A stretch of DNA of 64,000 nt from Cryptomeria japonica. Taxonomy: Eukaryota; Streptophyta; Pinopsida; Cupressales; Cupressaceae. The position numbers and the translations under genes were made by a program. Under the pieces are notes generated by a model. That model saw only the letters and a program-made list of their open reading frames with translations. It had not been told where the DNA came from and ran no database searches. Positions 1 through 11,039 of the stretch are shown one piece after another. Within the stretch, counting starts at the first letter, position 1, and the number at the start of each line of letters is the position of its first letter. The stretch lies in contig NC_081415.1 of assembly GCF_030272615.1 (NCBI RefSeq), positions 190,986,270 to 191,050,269 on the forward strand. Reading direction: 5' to 3'.

Positions 1-184
1 GATGGCAACACTCATGAGAAAAATTCAAGATTGTATCCAAAAATCTTGCCAAAAACTGTACTAGAAATTGTACCAGATGTGTGCTCCCCCTAAGCAGATG
101 ATCTCTATTTATGGATTTTTCTCATCTCTACTACTCCCCCTTTAACATCAATGACAAAGGTTGTCATTCACTGTCAGTGGAGTC
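1..184 (-). other. E1 3' untranslated tail with PPT-like blocks
   Basis: Two C-rich blocks (ctccccct near 83-92 and 132-141) are polypurine tracts on the minus strand. The second is followed on the plus strand by a near-palindromic sequence (aacatcaatgacaaaggttgtcatt). The same arrangement is found at the 3' end of E8 and E11. Confidence 0.6.
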
Positions 185-3100
185 CTACCTGGATTCTTGT
201 AACCGGTGGGTTACAATCTGAAAAATATCTATCAAAATCAGATTTAAACCATTACTGAATGATTTGCTAACTTTTAGTGCCTCTTGAGTTCTCTGCACTA
301 TACCGGTGAGTATATGCATTTGCTCTTCCGGTGTCTTAAGTCCAGGAACTAGAGCCTCATATATTTCTTTTCTCAAAGAAATGAGGTAATCCAGTTTGGG
401 ACCAAGTCTACATTTCAAGTCCTTTGCTTTATCCTTTATTCTTTCTTTGTCCTTCTCTAACTGCTTGATTTTCTCTTCTTGCTCTGCAATCTTCTTCTCT
501 ATCTCCAAAAATTAATCTGATGTACCTATCAGATTGTCAACAATATTGTTAATCTTATCTTGTGCTTTGCTGATTTCCTTGTCTATATCCTTTGTTAGAA
601 TGTTTATTTTACAAGTGTCTTTGTACAGTTTCTTGAAGTCAGGAATTATCTCTCCAAGTTTCAGTAATAATGTTTTCATTTTCTCCTTATTTTTTTTCAC
701 AATTTCCTCAAACAATTTCTCTTTTTCTTTAATCATTCTTTCCTGAATGTGTCCTCATGTATTTTATCAATAGTCAATATGTTGCCGGTGGTGAACTTAG
801 ACAATGTGTCTAGTTGACCTAAAGAATCTTTGTTATCTACAATACACTTTGGTGCTATTAGTTTAAGAATGGGAATTGTGTCATCAATAGCCTTATAGGC
901 TTGTGCATTACACTCTGTGATCTTCTTTATTGAATCCAATAAGACCTCTGTTACATTTGTAGGTCTGAATTCTGCTATAAAAGTACCAGATGTCTATCCA
1001 ACTATCTTTACAATAGCCATGATACCGGTTGTAGTAATCACCTTGCTTGATTTGACCTCTGGTAGGTCAGTCTGTGTTTGCATTTCTACAAACAAAGGTT
1101 TAGGCTTTTCATTTTTGGCCGGTGGCACTATTTCTGCCTTAACCTATGTCTCAACTTGTACCTATTCCAGTTTCTCTATTTGTGTCTCAGAGGATTTCTC
1201 TAATCTTTCAACTACCAGTTTCTCAGATGTAGTCTCAGTTTGTAACTCTGTACTTTCTTTAGCCGGTTCTTCTGATGGTTTTTTAGTTGTATCTACTAGT
1301 TTCTCAGTGGTATCCTCTATCGGTTGCTCTGTCTGTGTAGGTTTTTCTGTGTTTATATTTATAGTTTCATTTACCTCAACCTCAGCATCTGCAGCCAATG
1401 ACTCAGTAGTCACACCTGTCTTCTTGTCCTCAGTGGTTTCTCTATCAACCATAACATTTACATCTTGAGTATCAATATTTACACTGTACAAAACTTTAGA
1501 CTTGGGATTTGTATCCTCTAATGGAGTCTCCATACTCTTAGTAGTTAGGTGACTGTTAGTAGTATCTACCGGTGGAGTATCTGAAGAAGGTGGGCGTACA
1601 TTATCAGTTATTTTCAGGCTTGGAGGACCACCTACCTTACCTTTCCCCTTATCCTTTTCCTTTTGATATACTTTAATAGTCTTTGGTCTGAGTAATTCTT
1701 CCTGTTTTTCTTTTTTCACAAAGAATATATCCCATGCATCTACTATTTCCTTAGAGACTTCATTTACTCTATCTTCCATCAGTGCTACATGCCGGTGAGT
1801 AGTGGAGAATACTGTCTAGTTTTCTTCACTAATTAGTTTATCTATTTCATCAGTTGAGTTGACTAGATGTACTGCAAGTAATTTTTCAATCTTAATTTTC
1901 TTGTCCAACTCAAGGATGGCTAACCTTCTATCTTCTAGTCTCCTATATAGATCATTTGGTATTTCATCAAAAACTTGCATCAAAAATTTCTTATAAATAT
2001 CTAAGTGTAAAATTACACTATTCTCTATGCTTTCCTTGTCATCTGCTAATAGTGTGTTATATATTTTGCTGATGTTCTTCAGTTTACCATCCTCAGTGAT
2101 TTCACTCAAGAGTTTATCCAGTGGAGCAATATTCTATTTTGCCTTCTTTTTCTTTGGAGACATTTTCTTTACTAGAGGCCTAACTGCCTGTTGTTTTTGT
2201 CTGGTTCTCCTGGGTGTAGGTGAGGGTACCGGTGAGGGTAATCTTTTCCTTTCTACCCTTTTAAATACTGTTGGCATATCACTCTCAGAAGAAGTTCCAA
2301 CCAATGAAAGATGAGTTTTAGGTTGAAGTGTTTCCAACTCACTTTCACTTATACCAGTTTGCTTCAAAACATCTTCTTTAATTGCTTTAGCCTGCCGGGT
2401 TCCTTTCCTTACTATTGCTTCAACTTTCTTAACCCTTTTCCTGGAATGAATTCCACTTTCTATTTTTTCAGCATTTCCAAAAACCTTCTCAGTAGGTTCC
2501 TTGGGTGCTTCAAGGAGGGCTTTTGCATAAGTTTCAATAATATTGTCATCTATCTCATAGCCCATTTCAGCTACCCAGATAGTTCTAGGGACAACTGCCT
2601 CCATCCAGATTTCATCCTTTTGATTACAAAACAAATTTCTTTATGATATTTGTCCATAATATCTTGTGACAATCTTATTATAGTTTTCATTCGAGCCTTT
2701 AATGCTTGAAAGTATTCATTTAAGTTTTTCTCCCATTTTTCTCACATATTGCTCAATAGATCCAATAGTTGCTTTCCTACCAGAATGTCAAAACCAAAAT
2801 CTCTTACACCAATACCAGGTACTTATTTAGTTATGTACAACATTAGACAAACAAGCAAATTTCCAAATCTGAATGTTCCTTTCTTATCTCCTTTAATCTT
2901 CCCCAGATTGTCTATCAATTCATCTTTGAGCCATTCACATACATCTATTCTTGCATTATCATTAACCATGTCATAAGCACTCTTAATACATAGGCTAGAA
3001 ACTAAGTTCAACCTATTTGTATGTGTAGCTTTGTAGCCTAAGATCATACTAACAAATCTCACATTTATGTCCTTTACATCATTTACCCTTAGAGACCTTT

Positions 3101-3611
3101 TGTCAAATGTTGCAGTAGTTAAATCCATTACTGTGTCATTTGAGACTCTCTTTGTTTTGTTAGGTCTGCTACCGATGGAAGGTAACCCTATTACTACCTT
3201 AATGACTTCCTTTGTGATTTTATGGATTGAATCCAACCAGAAGAATTCACTATGAATTCTGCTTAGCACAATCCTTATAATATCCTTGGGAAAATCCGGG
3301 ACACTAAGGATTTCAGTAAAACCTAGGGTTTCCACTATCTTATGTTCTGGCTTGATATTTCCAGATTCATGACAAATCATAGTGCTATACATATTTTTGA
3401 TCTCATCATCACCTAATTCCTCTATATGACAATGTATATACATCCTAGGGTCTTCAACATATACTACTCCCTTAGGAATTTGAGAAAATGCACCTATGAT
3501 ATCATCTTTCTTCGCTATTTCAGGAACCAGTTTGAAAACAGGTCTAGGATGCTTAATTATTTCAACAACAGTAGGGTTTGCAATAAATTTAGGATTGGAT
3601 GAAGATGCCAT
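185..3611 (-). pseudogene. E1 ORF2: large protein of unknown family, broken
   Basis: The start is the ATG at 3611 (MASSSNPKF). The region reads right to left through 262-, 166-, 97-, 205-, 68-, 74- and 107-codon open segments, for about 1140 codons in all. Segments in order: a conserved N-terminal domain of about 260 residues with GLPSIGSRP, RSLRVNDVKD and IKGDKKGTFRFGNL; a segment containing ETYAKALLEAPKEP; a basic proline-rich stretch (PSPVPSPTPRRTRQK, then SPKKKKAK); a helical segment (HLDIYKKFLMQV, PNDLYRRLEDRR); an acidic Thr/Glu-rich linker; and a C-terminal coiled coil (EKKIAEQEEKIKQLEKDKER). The same order occurs in E8 and E11. I do not recognise the family. The GLP motif recalls plant mobile domain proteins, but that is only a resemblance. 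The basic and coiled-coil parts suggest nucleic-acid binding or assembly (inference). Confidence 0.75.
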
Positions 3612-3916
3612 GAGTATAAATACCTCAATCTACCTTTAGGAAGAATGCTTTGATGAACTGCTTCACTTTTTCGCTAAAGATCCCTTCGCTCGGGAATTTT
3701 TGCGCTCTCGAAGGTTTGAATGCTCAGTGAATGAAAAAGGAGACAAAACACTTGCTTTATAATGTTATTTTCTCCAACCACCACATTTAATGCTCACCAG
3801 TTAAGTCACAACTTAACTCATCTGCCGGTATAGAAGTAATTTCAACTTCTCACCATCAACTAAGGGAATAATAGCATGTTTTTCATTCTGTTGCTAAACC
3901 CCCAAAGGATTTTCCT

Positions 3917-5031
3917 TCAGTTAGATGAAGAGTCTCCTGCTGATGGAGTGATACTCTGTTCTACCGATGGAGGGGTATTCCCATCAACTTTCTGATCTGA
4001 CTTTCTGATCCATTGTTTTGAGAATTCTTGCTTTACCTCTTCAACCTTTTCTTTACCTTTCAAACTAGGACCTTTGTTATTTGCCGGTGGGGACTTGCTT
4101 CTACAAAATTTTGCAATATGTCCAATTTTGTTACAAGCATAACAAGTCACATTGTTTTTTTGAATAGATTTCCCATATCCTATGCCGATATGTGTTCTGC
4201 ATTGACTAGATAAGTGTCCAAATCTTCCACAAACATAACATCTTACATTCATTCTGCAATTTTCTAAGTTATGACCAACTTTGTTGCATTTAGAACATTG
4301 ACCAGTGGGTGTATTAGTGTTCTGATAATTTCTAGATCTACACTGATTTTCTCTATGACAATACTTGTTACAATTAAAGCATTTCCCATTGAATTTGTAA
4401 GCATTAGGTTGTCTTACCGGTTTGCTATGATCACGAGTATTTGCAGTACCAGAGCTTTCATGAGTTTCAAAGCCAAGGCCATTTGTATCACCATTAGGTT
4501 TCTGATTCTTCAGCATGTCAACAAGTTCTTCTGAACTTTTCTTGAATTTATCCTTGTGTTGATTTGCAACAGTTAGTTCATTCTCCAGGATTCCTTTCTA
4601 TCTTATGAGTTCAGTTCTGTCATTTTGTGTATATGCATCATATCTGTCTTCAACATATCATTTTCATGATTGAGTCTTGTGTTTTCATTTCCAGCATCAT
4701 TTAGTCTTCTAACCTAGTCCTCTTCATTCTTCTTTCTGTCTTCAATTTCTTTACAAAATATCATAGTCATATCTTGCATCTCATTCTTTGTTGTATTGAT
4801 TTCTTGTCTTAGCTTGTTTACTAGATCATTAAGAGTTTCCTTTTCATCTTCCTCCTTCTGCATCTTCTCACAAAGTTCTCTTCTTTTATTCCTTGCTATA
4901 GTGTAATTTTATTGAAGTGCTTGAATGATATCCTGAGCAGCCTTCAGATCATCCTCAAGTTTGATATTCTTCACCTTTTCTGCATCATAGTCTGAAAGAG
5001 CCGTTTCTAATTGCTTTCTCAAGTTTTCCAT
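3917..5031 (-). pseudogene. E1 ORF1: Gag-like coiled-coil protein with four CCHC zinc knuckles
   Basis: The ATG at 5031 lies about 60 bases after the PBS. The first half is a heptad-rich coiled coil with a few stops, such as the TAA near 4908 where the E8 copy has a codon. The second half is open (199 codons) and has four CX2CX4HX4C knuckles: CFNCNKYCHRENQC, CSKCNKVGHNLENC, CYVCGRFGHLSSQC and CYACNKIGHIAKFC. It ends with a charged tail and a Ser-rich end (AGDSSSN). CCHC knuckles are the RNA-packaging module of Gag nucleocapsid. No UBN2-type copia Gag domain is visible, so this is an atypical Gag or an RNA-binding accessory protein. Confidence 0.85.
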
Positions 5032-5088
5032 CTCTACCGGTGACAAGATCTTCCTCAAGCTGTTAGGCTTCTGAAAATAGAGGACCAG

Positions 5089-5100
5089 GCTTTGATATCA
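5089..5100 (-). other. E1 primer-binding site (degenerate)
   Basis: The minus strand reads TGATATCAAAGC two bases inside the LTR edge. This is a decayed form of TGGTATCAGAGC, which pairs with the 3' end of initiator tRNA-Met in many plant copia elements. Confidence 0.7.
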
Positions 5101-5102
5101 AT

Positions 5103-5897
5103 TGTTAGGATTCCCAGAGATACTGAGAGGTGGGGGTGAATCAGTATCTGACCGGTAATAATATTTTCTTAACTTATAACATGAAAAGCATTTTAAAACT
5201 GTGTACCGGTAAACTAAAAATAATGTAGCAAATAAGAATAACAACCACAACATGAAAAACACACCATAACACAATGTTTTAACGAGGAAACCCGGTATGG
5301 GAAAAACCTCGGTGGGACTTGTGACCCACAATAATCACTTACTGGCCAATAAGAGAATAAAACTGCTACAATAGGGGCTTGCACATGCAGGAAGGCCAAG
5401 TGCCTAGAGCTCATTGCTCAAAAAGAAGTCACATTGACTTACAAAAATGGATTATACTAATCTAGTGTCTTATATTGCTTCAGATTAGCATCTGCTATGC
5501 TAGATTCAGTATTGGTTTAAGTTCTGTTACATACATAAACCCTTATCCAATAATTCGCATAATAGGTCTACTACCTTCTATCTTTCGCATCATACCTTAA
5601 CATATCTAAAATGATCTACAATGATCTCATACATATATGAGTCATATTACAATCCACCATGTTAGCCTACAAAAGATTTTACAATTAATTACAAAATACA
5701 TTAATACAAAATTGTTGTCGGCTAGGGTGCCGATAATCTTCCTTTTCGATGTCGGTGTTCTATATGTCGGTGTAGAGTCTGTTGGTGCCGGTGCTAGTTT
5801 CTGCCTGCCTGTCGGTATCACATGATTGTAAGGTTGTCATTAATGATGATACCTTCAATCACCTACAATATCTCATTGGAGTGTGCATTTGCCAACA
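5103..5897 (-). repeat. E1 5' LTR
   Basis: The LTR runs from TGTTAGGATT to GCCAACA on the plus strand (795 bp). It contains a G-rich tract near the inner edge (gaggtgggggtgaatca), the module ggaaacccggtatgggaaaa (5286-5305), and a tract ending in cttgcacatgcaggaaggcc, all shared with the E8 and E11 LTRs. The outer third carries many GTCGGT/CCGGT heptamers. The likely TSD is CCTAG at 5898-5902; its partner is outside the window. Confidence 0.85.
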
Positions 5898-7216
5898 CCT
5901 AGATCACGATGCCCTATAGACTCCTTTTCATCTATGCTTCCCATCCGCTGGATAGTGGGGAGCACCTCCTACCTTTTTCTTTGTGCCCCTACGAACTCAT
6001 GTTGCTTCGGTTTTACTCCTTTCAGGATGGTAGGATGACACACCTTTTTCCTTCAAACTTAACCTAAAAGACCTTTTCTTTCAAGTCATCACAGCTAGGG
6101 GGGGCAACCTCTGACTCTGTTAATATTCTTATCCCATGCACCCATAGGATCACTTGTTCTTCACTTGTTCATGCCACAGAATGGCAGGGGTCCACCATTC
6201 CCTTATTTTGTGTGCCTGCAAAGTTACATTTTGTTCATCAATTCTAGCCGCAGGATTGCGGGGGTGCCTCTTATCCTGCACACATGCAAGGTAACTTTTT
6301 CTTCACTTGTTCATGCTGTGGGATTGTGGGGGCCAATAAGAGTAACTTTTATAGTAGGACCCACATAGTTTGTGAGATACATCTGGTGGTCACCACATGG
6401 CACATCCAAGCCCAAAGAAGGAGGGTCCTATATGATCACAATGCAATCTGAAGGGTTTAATTAGTAGCAGACACGTGGACACCAGTGAGCCTGGCCATGA
6501 GAGAGAGTCAATCAGTGCCCACCACATGGCACAACTAAGCATAAAGGAGAAGGGGGGCCCACTCGACACATCAGTGCCTAAAAATATCAAACCATCGACA
6601 TAAAATGCTTGTCGCTAAGACATGATGACCACTACACCAAAATGAACTCTTTCGGTATACCAGTGAAGCCTGATAAGACAAGAGGATGGTGTTACTGAAA
6701 GGTACACTCACACCAAAATATACCATGTTGGCCAAACAAAAATCCCATCACACCGAACCAGAAACCATGTCGACTAGACTAGAATAAGGTCATCCCAAAA
6801 TAGGAAGGATGTCAACACAACATACAAGGGTTGGTGAAAGGCAAAATCGGTTATGCTAAAAAACAATGTCTCATCGAAAACTGTAGAACCAAAGTATTTT
6901 TGACATTTTTGAATTCTGTAACTTGCACACATCAACAATGATCAATCAAACACACTATGGGATAGATGTATAACATGAAACCACCTTGTTTACTCCTCTA
7001 CACTCAATTCTTTTTCACATTTTTTGCCACCTGCAACATTTGTGTAGCATCAAATGATGTGTTATACACAACTACATAACCTGCATGTTATGCACTTCAC
7101 CTATCTACAACTGGTCTGTTGTTGACATGAATCAACTCTGCATGTCTCTCTGCAACTTCATCAACTCATCCCTGCACACACTCATGTTGACATCAATGAC
7201 AACTTCAATGTTAACA
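5898..7216. other. Unassigned sequence, possibly a decayed LTR of E6
   Basis: There is no coding region. Weak internal repeats are visible: cttcacttgttcatgc at about 6155 and 6300, and ccacatggcaca at about 6395 and 6522. A G-run (ctagggggggcaacctc) near 6092-6108 resembles the G-run near the inner edge of the other minus-strand LTRs. The right edge ends in gttaaca at 7216, next to a PPT-like block, as expected for the outer end of a minus-strand 3' LTR. I could not find a clear left edge. Confidence 0.35.
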
Positions 7217-7909
7217 ATCTACCCCTTTGGCATTGATGTCAACACCACTCATCACTCTCCCCCTTTAACAACAATGGAAAAGGGGCTGGCTACCAACACA
7301 CTCAGACTTGTTCTTCTCCCCCTTTGAATCTGCAGTATGTAACATGGAATGTATCTCAAACTTTGTATGCCTTGACTTTGTCTGTTCATTTCTCCCCCTA
7401 GGACACGAGTGTATAGACCACTATAGCTAGATGAACCATTATTATAATATATATTGGAAATGATCCAACATTATAAAAATAAACTCTGATCAAGTCTACT
7501 CAACTCCCCCCTATGGACCACTACCAGCATATGCATTTTGTCTCCCTTTGAGAAGCAAAACCAATATACTCCATCTACTCTACTTTCTTCCATCTATCTT
7601 CTATCTAACCTCTCCTCTCAACTACACGTCCACCTTGTTATGCATACACTATCAAAACTATTTCTTTTTTCTTCATGCTTGATGCAATATTTTGTTTTTT
7701 TATAGTCATCTGTAACCTCTTTATATTGAGATTTGCCAAACTTCTACAAGTGCAGCCATGCACAACCTCATATTTATGAGTATGCAACCACAAGTAGATA
7801 CCATTCCATAGAGATCAATATGTGAACAATGTTGAATCTTGATGTACTACCAACAATGTCAAGAAATTAAAACAAATATACAAGATCTTAAATAACCCAT
7901 GTTGGCAAT
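7217..7909 (-). other. E6 3' untranslated tail with an array of PPT-like blocks
   Basis: Six C-rich blocks, polypurine on the minus strand, lie at about 7219, 7256, 7314, 7391, 7503 and 7540. The first (acccctttggcattgatg) adjoins the presumed LTR edge at 7216. There is no coding sequence. I read this as the 3' end of E6, separated from its gag gene at 34274-36082 by the insertion of E2. Confidence 0.5.
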
Positions 7910-9172
7910 TTGGAGGAATTTATTATGTGTTGCATTGATGTTTTGTCATTGATGGCAACACAGGCTATTTTGGTTGTTTACTAGTTTTTGGTTGGTTCTA
8001 GTAGAGTAGTTGGATTATGACATTGATCTAGTATGCTTAGGCATTCTTTAGTTTGTGTAATTGATTTGGATCTATCATTCATTCTATTTAGATGCATATC
8101 ACAATCAGTTGCTTCGGGATTCGATGACTCAGATACTATCATTTGTTATAGCAAGCCTTTTGGTCATCGGTAAGGGTTTTACCAACAAAGATTTTTTGAA
8201 GATATTTTGGTGCACATGATAAGTGGTGTTGGTGTGGATTCTAGATGGCTTTCAAGATGTTGTTAGTTATCTTGTTCATGTTCCTATTGATTGGTGGTGT
8301 TGGATTTGGTTTATGGTGACCTATTTTGGGTCCGGTATTAACTAGGTCATGGACCGGTTTATGTAACATGTTGGAGGATGTTCTTGATGTGTTACCAGTG
8401 GGATTTAATGATTGGTTTATATTGTTTTCGGCCTAAGTTGACTTGGTTGATCATTGGATTGTGGGTTTATGTTATGAATTTATTGTATTATCTTATAGGT
8501 GGCCAACCTATTTGTTTAGGTCCCAGGTTGGTATAAATATGATGTAAGATCTCTTTGCAGATAATGCGATTAAGGAGATTATGGTTATGGGATGGTTATG
8601 TGATTACCTTTGCGAATAATGTAATCATATGAAAGATTTTTGGTCGATCACAAGTGATTGAATTGGGTTGGTAAGAGAGGTTTAAGACCTCCAGTACTGA
8701 GTTTAACTAGAACTGTACTCAGGCATAGGAGATGTTATCTTTGCAGTTCACTCTTCTTTTTGGATTGTAGTCTGTATTTATTTTGTATTCAGTGAGGCTC
8801 CTTTTGTGATGAGCAGTCTGCTCTAGGTTGTTGGCCTTCCTCCATGTGCAAGCCCCTCATTTTTTAATCACATACTTACTACAGAAGGATTATCTGACTG
8901 TGGATAGGCTTCCCACCATGGTTTTTCCCTTTACCGGGTTTTCCATGTACAAATCTTTGTGTCATGTGTCCTAGATGGATGGTAACTGTTCTGTGATTTA
9001 TGTTTTTTTTTTAAATTTTTATATTAGTTGTTCCAATATTTGGTTTATGCATTATGGTATTGAGTTTATGTGTTTTGGTAATAAGGATTTGAATGCTTAA
9101 AGTTCTGTAATCTATTGACAATGGATTCAGCCCCCCTCTTAGTTGTCCTCTTGTTATTTGAGTTGTCTAACA
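7910..9172 (+). repeat. E2 5' LTR
   Basis: The LTR is 1263 bp, pairs with 32777-34050, starts TGTTGGCAATTT and ends GTCTAACA. Near its 3' end it has the C-run cagcccccctcttag. The module catggtttttccctttaccg followed by ggttttcc at about 8919-8946 is shared, in inverse complement or direct form, with every other copia-type LTR here. Confidence 0.92.
8532..8539 (+). promoter_or_regulatory. TATA box in the E2 5' LTR
   Basis: TATAAATA occurs here and at the matching place in the 3' LTR (33409). Its position, about halfway through the LTR, fits the U3/R boundary. Confidence 0.6.
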
Positions 9173-9174
9173 AT

Positions 9175-9186
9175 TGGTATCAAAGC
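9175..9186 (+). other. E2 primer-binding site
   Basis: TGGTATCAAAGC begins two bases after the LTR end. It is one base off the initiator tRNA-Met complement TGGTATCAGAGC. The following leader (cttgaggaagatc, 9213-9225) is also found in E1 and E8. Confidence 0.85.
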
Positions 9187-9228
9187 TTGGTCCTCTCTAC
9201 ATAAGCTTAACCACTTGAGGAAGATCCC

Positions 9229-9620
9229 ATGTCATCTAGCAGTTCAAGTTCATCAAATACATCTATAGCTATTTTCTGGAGAGAAATTCCTAGGCTTGAT
9301 GGAACAAAGTATAGGGTATGGAAGATTTAGATGGAGACTCATCTAAGATGTCTTGGAAAGGAAATTTGGGAGATCACTAAGAAAGTTGTTACATCTTTTA
9401 ATCCAGCATCTAGCAGGCCTAGATAAGGAGCTTGAGAATGATTGTAGAGCTAGAGAAGCCCTTTTGTGTTTACTTTCTGATCAACAAATAATGAGACTAA
9501 CCGACAAATCAACAACAAAGGCTATATGGGACAAATTGGAGACTCTCAATGAAGGCGACCCTACTGTTAAAATTGCTAAACTTGATGGTTACCGAGTGAG
9601 GTATGAGAACCTTAAGATGG
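9229..9620 (+). pseudogene. gag: E2 gag, N-terminal part
   Basis: The ATG at 9229 opens with a Ser-rich N-terminus, followed by IFWREIPRLDGTKYRVWK, the usual start of a copia Gag. There is a TAG near 9328 where Gln is expected and a frameshift near 9421, after which the conserved DKSTTKAIWDKLETLNEGD core follows. The segment ends at YENLKM, exactly where E3 starts. The next residues (EEDERITSFMERV) are at 29401, so removing E3 and one TSD copy restores the frame. Gag would form the virus-like particle. Confidence 0.88.
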
Positions 9621-10769
9621 TGTTAGACTTATAAAGCACTTAGAGCGGGGGGGTGAATGAGTGATAGCAAAAATAATAACACTTTAAAACCAGATTGGTA
9701 AAAACAATTAACCAATTTACTTAAGACTTTGCATTCAATCCAAAGTGTTATAGCAACATTCACAGTAAGTAAAACATTCACCATAACACAAGTGTTTATA
9801 CGTGAAAAACCCAACTAGGAAAAACCACAGTGAGATGGGACTCACAAGTTAACTATTTGCAGTAATAGGTAACTGATCGGTTAAGGTCTACAAAGTGTTC
9901 TATTGGGAGTGAATCCTATTAGAGATTCCAAAGCCTTGTTAGGAGCTATACCTAGTTAAAGGTAATACCCTATTAGGAGTATCCTTGGCAGAGGATTTCA
10001 AATCCAAACTAATGGATCACCTGGTTACAAGATTTATACAATGAAGCTTGTTAGAGCTTACCCGGTTAGGGGATTTAACTGTTGTAGTGATTAGAAAACA
10101 ACAAGTGGTATGATCTATAAATAGCACATCTTTCTTGTATAGATTCTTTTCTCCTCACTCAATAATGCATCATTGACATACTCTACAACTCCTTCAATAA
10201 ATTGCATCAACTCTAACTCATAACACAACTCATATTTTGCATATCAAAATAACTCATCACAATTCCTTTTTTATAGACTTTAGATTTCATGTCAGTTCCA
10301 AGAACCTCATCACAATTTCCTAGGTTCAGTGTATCTTGACAATCTTTCATAACACATCACAAATCAACACCAAAAATATCAGTTAGAGATAACTCATCAT
10401 GACCGATGATAACTCATCACACAATCTATGAAACCGGTTGGAACACCGATACCGGTTTAGTGTTCACCATATCAAACTCATATACCGATTGTCTCCAAGT
10501 GCCTCTTTGTCACTCTTTGCTGCATCTCAAAACTGGTAACAATGGAATTGACCAAAACCAATTATTTTTCCTGCATATACTGTTTGTCAACATATACCAA
10601 TTTAGACACCTTCATACCAGTTGGACTTCTCTATACATATGATACTGGTTTGAAATATGAAGACTTAGGAGTAGTACCAGTTTGACTTAACTAATATGTG
10701 TGTGTATGTGTGTGCCAAAAATGACAACACATAAAGTCATCCAATACAAAAATCATCATCAAGCCAACA
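9621..10769 (-). repeat. E3 3' LTR
   Basis: The LTR is 1149 bp, TGTTAGACTTATAAAG to GCCAACA on the plus strand, and pairs with 28277-29395. It has the G-run near one edge (gagcgggggggtgaatga). Around 10430-10690 there are many ACCGGT, ACCGAT and ACCAGT heptamers, followed by a short TG repeat (gtgtgtgtatgtgtgtgcc). Confidence 0.9.
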
Positions 10770-11039
10770 ATCTCCCCCTTTGGCATTGATGGCAACACTT
10801 AGAATTTTTTTGAGACAACTAAGTGTGCTTACAAAAATGTACAGACCCCCTCTTAATAGTACATACAAAATTTTCACACACATACATATTTCTACTCTCC
10901 CTTTGACAACAATGCCAAATTGAAAAGTAAAATACATATATATTACATCAAAATTTGCATAAAAAACTGCATATATACATATAAGAGTTTTTACAATGTA
11001 AGTATTAAGAAAAAGTCAATGAAATGAAACTTCATCTAT
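10770..11039 (-). other. E3 3' untranslated tail
   Basis: The tail is noncoding. The PPT block atctccccctttggcattga lies directly at the LTR edge. A second, ctctccctttgacaacaatg, is at about 10894. The pairing of a C-rich block with cattgatg/caatg matches the tails of E1, E8, E9 and E11. Confidence 0.65.

Larger units (their letters stand above)
1..5897 (-). mobile_element. E1: pol-less LTR retrotransposon with ORF1 and ORF2 (3' LTR lies left of the window)
   Basis: In minus orientation the order is 5' LTR (5103-5897), PBS, ORF1 (coiled coil plus four CCHC knuckles), ORF2, 3' tail. Position 1 corresponds to the base just inside the polypurine tract, judged by comparison with E11 near 53471, so the 3' LTR should begin within about 20 bases to the left. 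No protease, integrase, RT or RNase H motif is present in about 5.1 kb of internal sequence. E8 and E11 in this window are copies of the same family, and E3 is a distant relative. The element is therefore non-autonomous and would need enzymes from a copia partner (inference). Confidence 0.85.

Noticed and set aside
917-1468. 183-codon plus-strand ORF opposite E1 ORF2
   Set aside because: It is the antisense shadow of the Thr/Glu/Ser-rich linker; its Ser/Thr/Val composition follows from that and it has no homologous frame in E8 or E11.
5098-5414. Hydrophobic short ORFs on the minus strand of the E1 LTR (also at 33696, 43486 and 52638)
   Set aside because: The similar leucine-rich peptides arise from the same LTR module in several copies; each has stops or different starts and there is no sign of coding selection.
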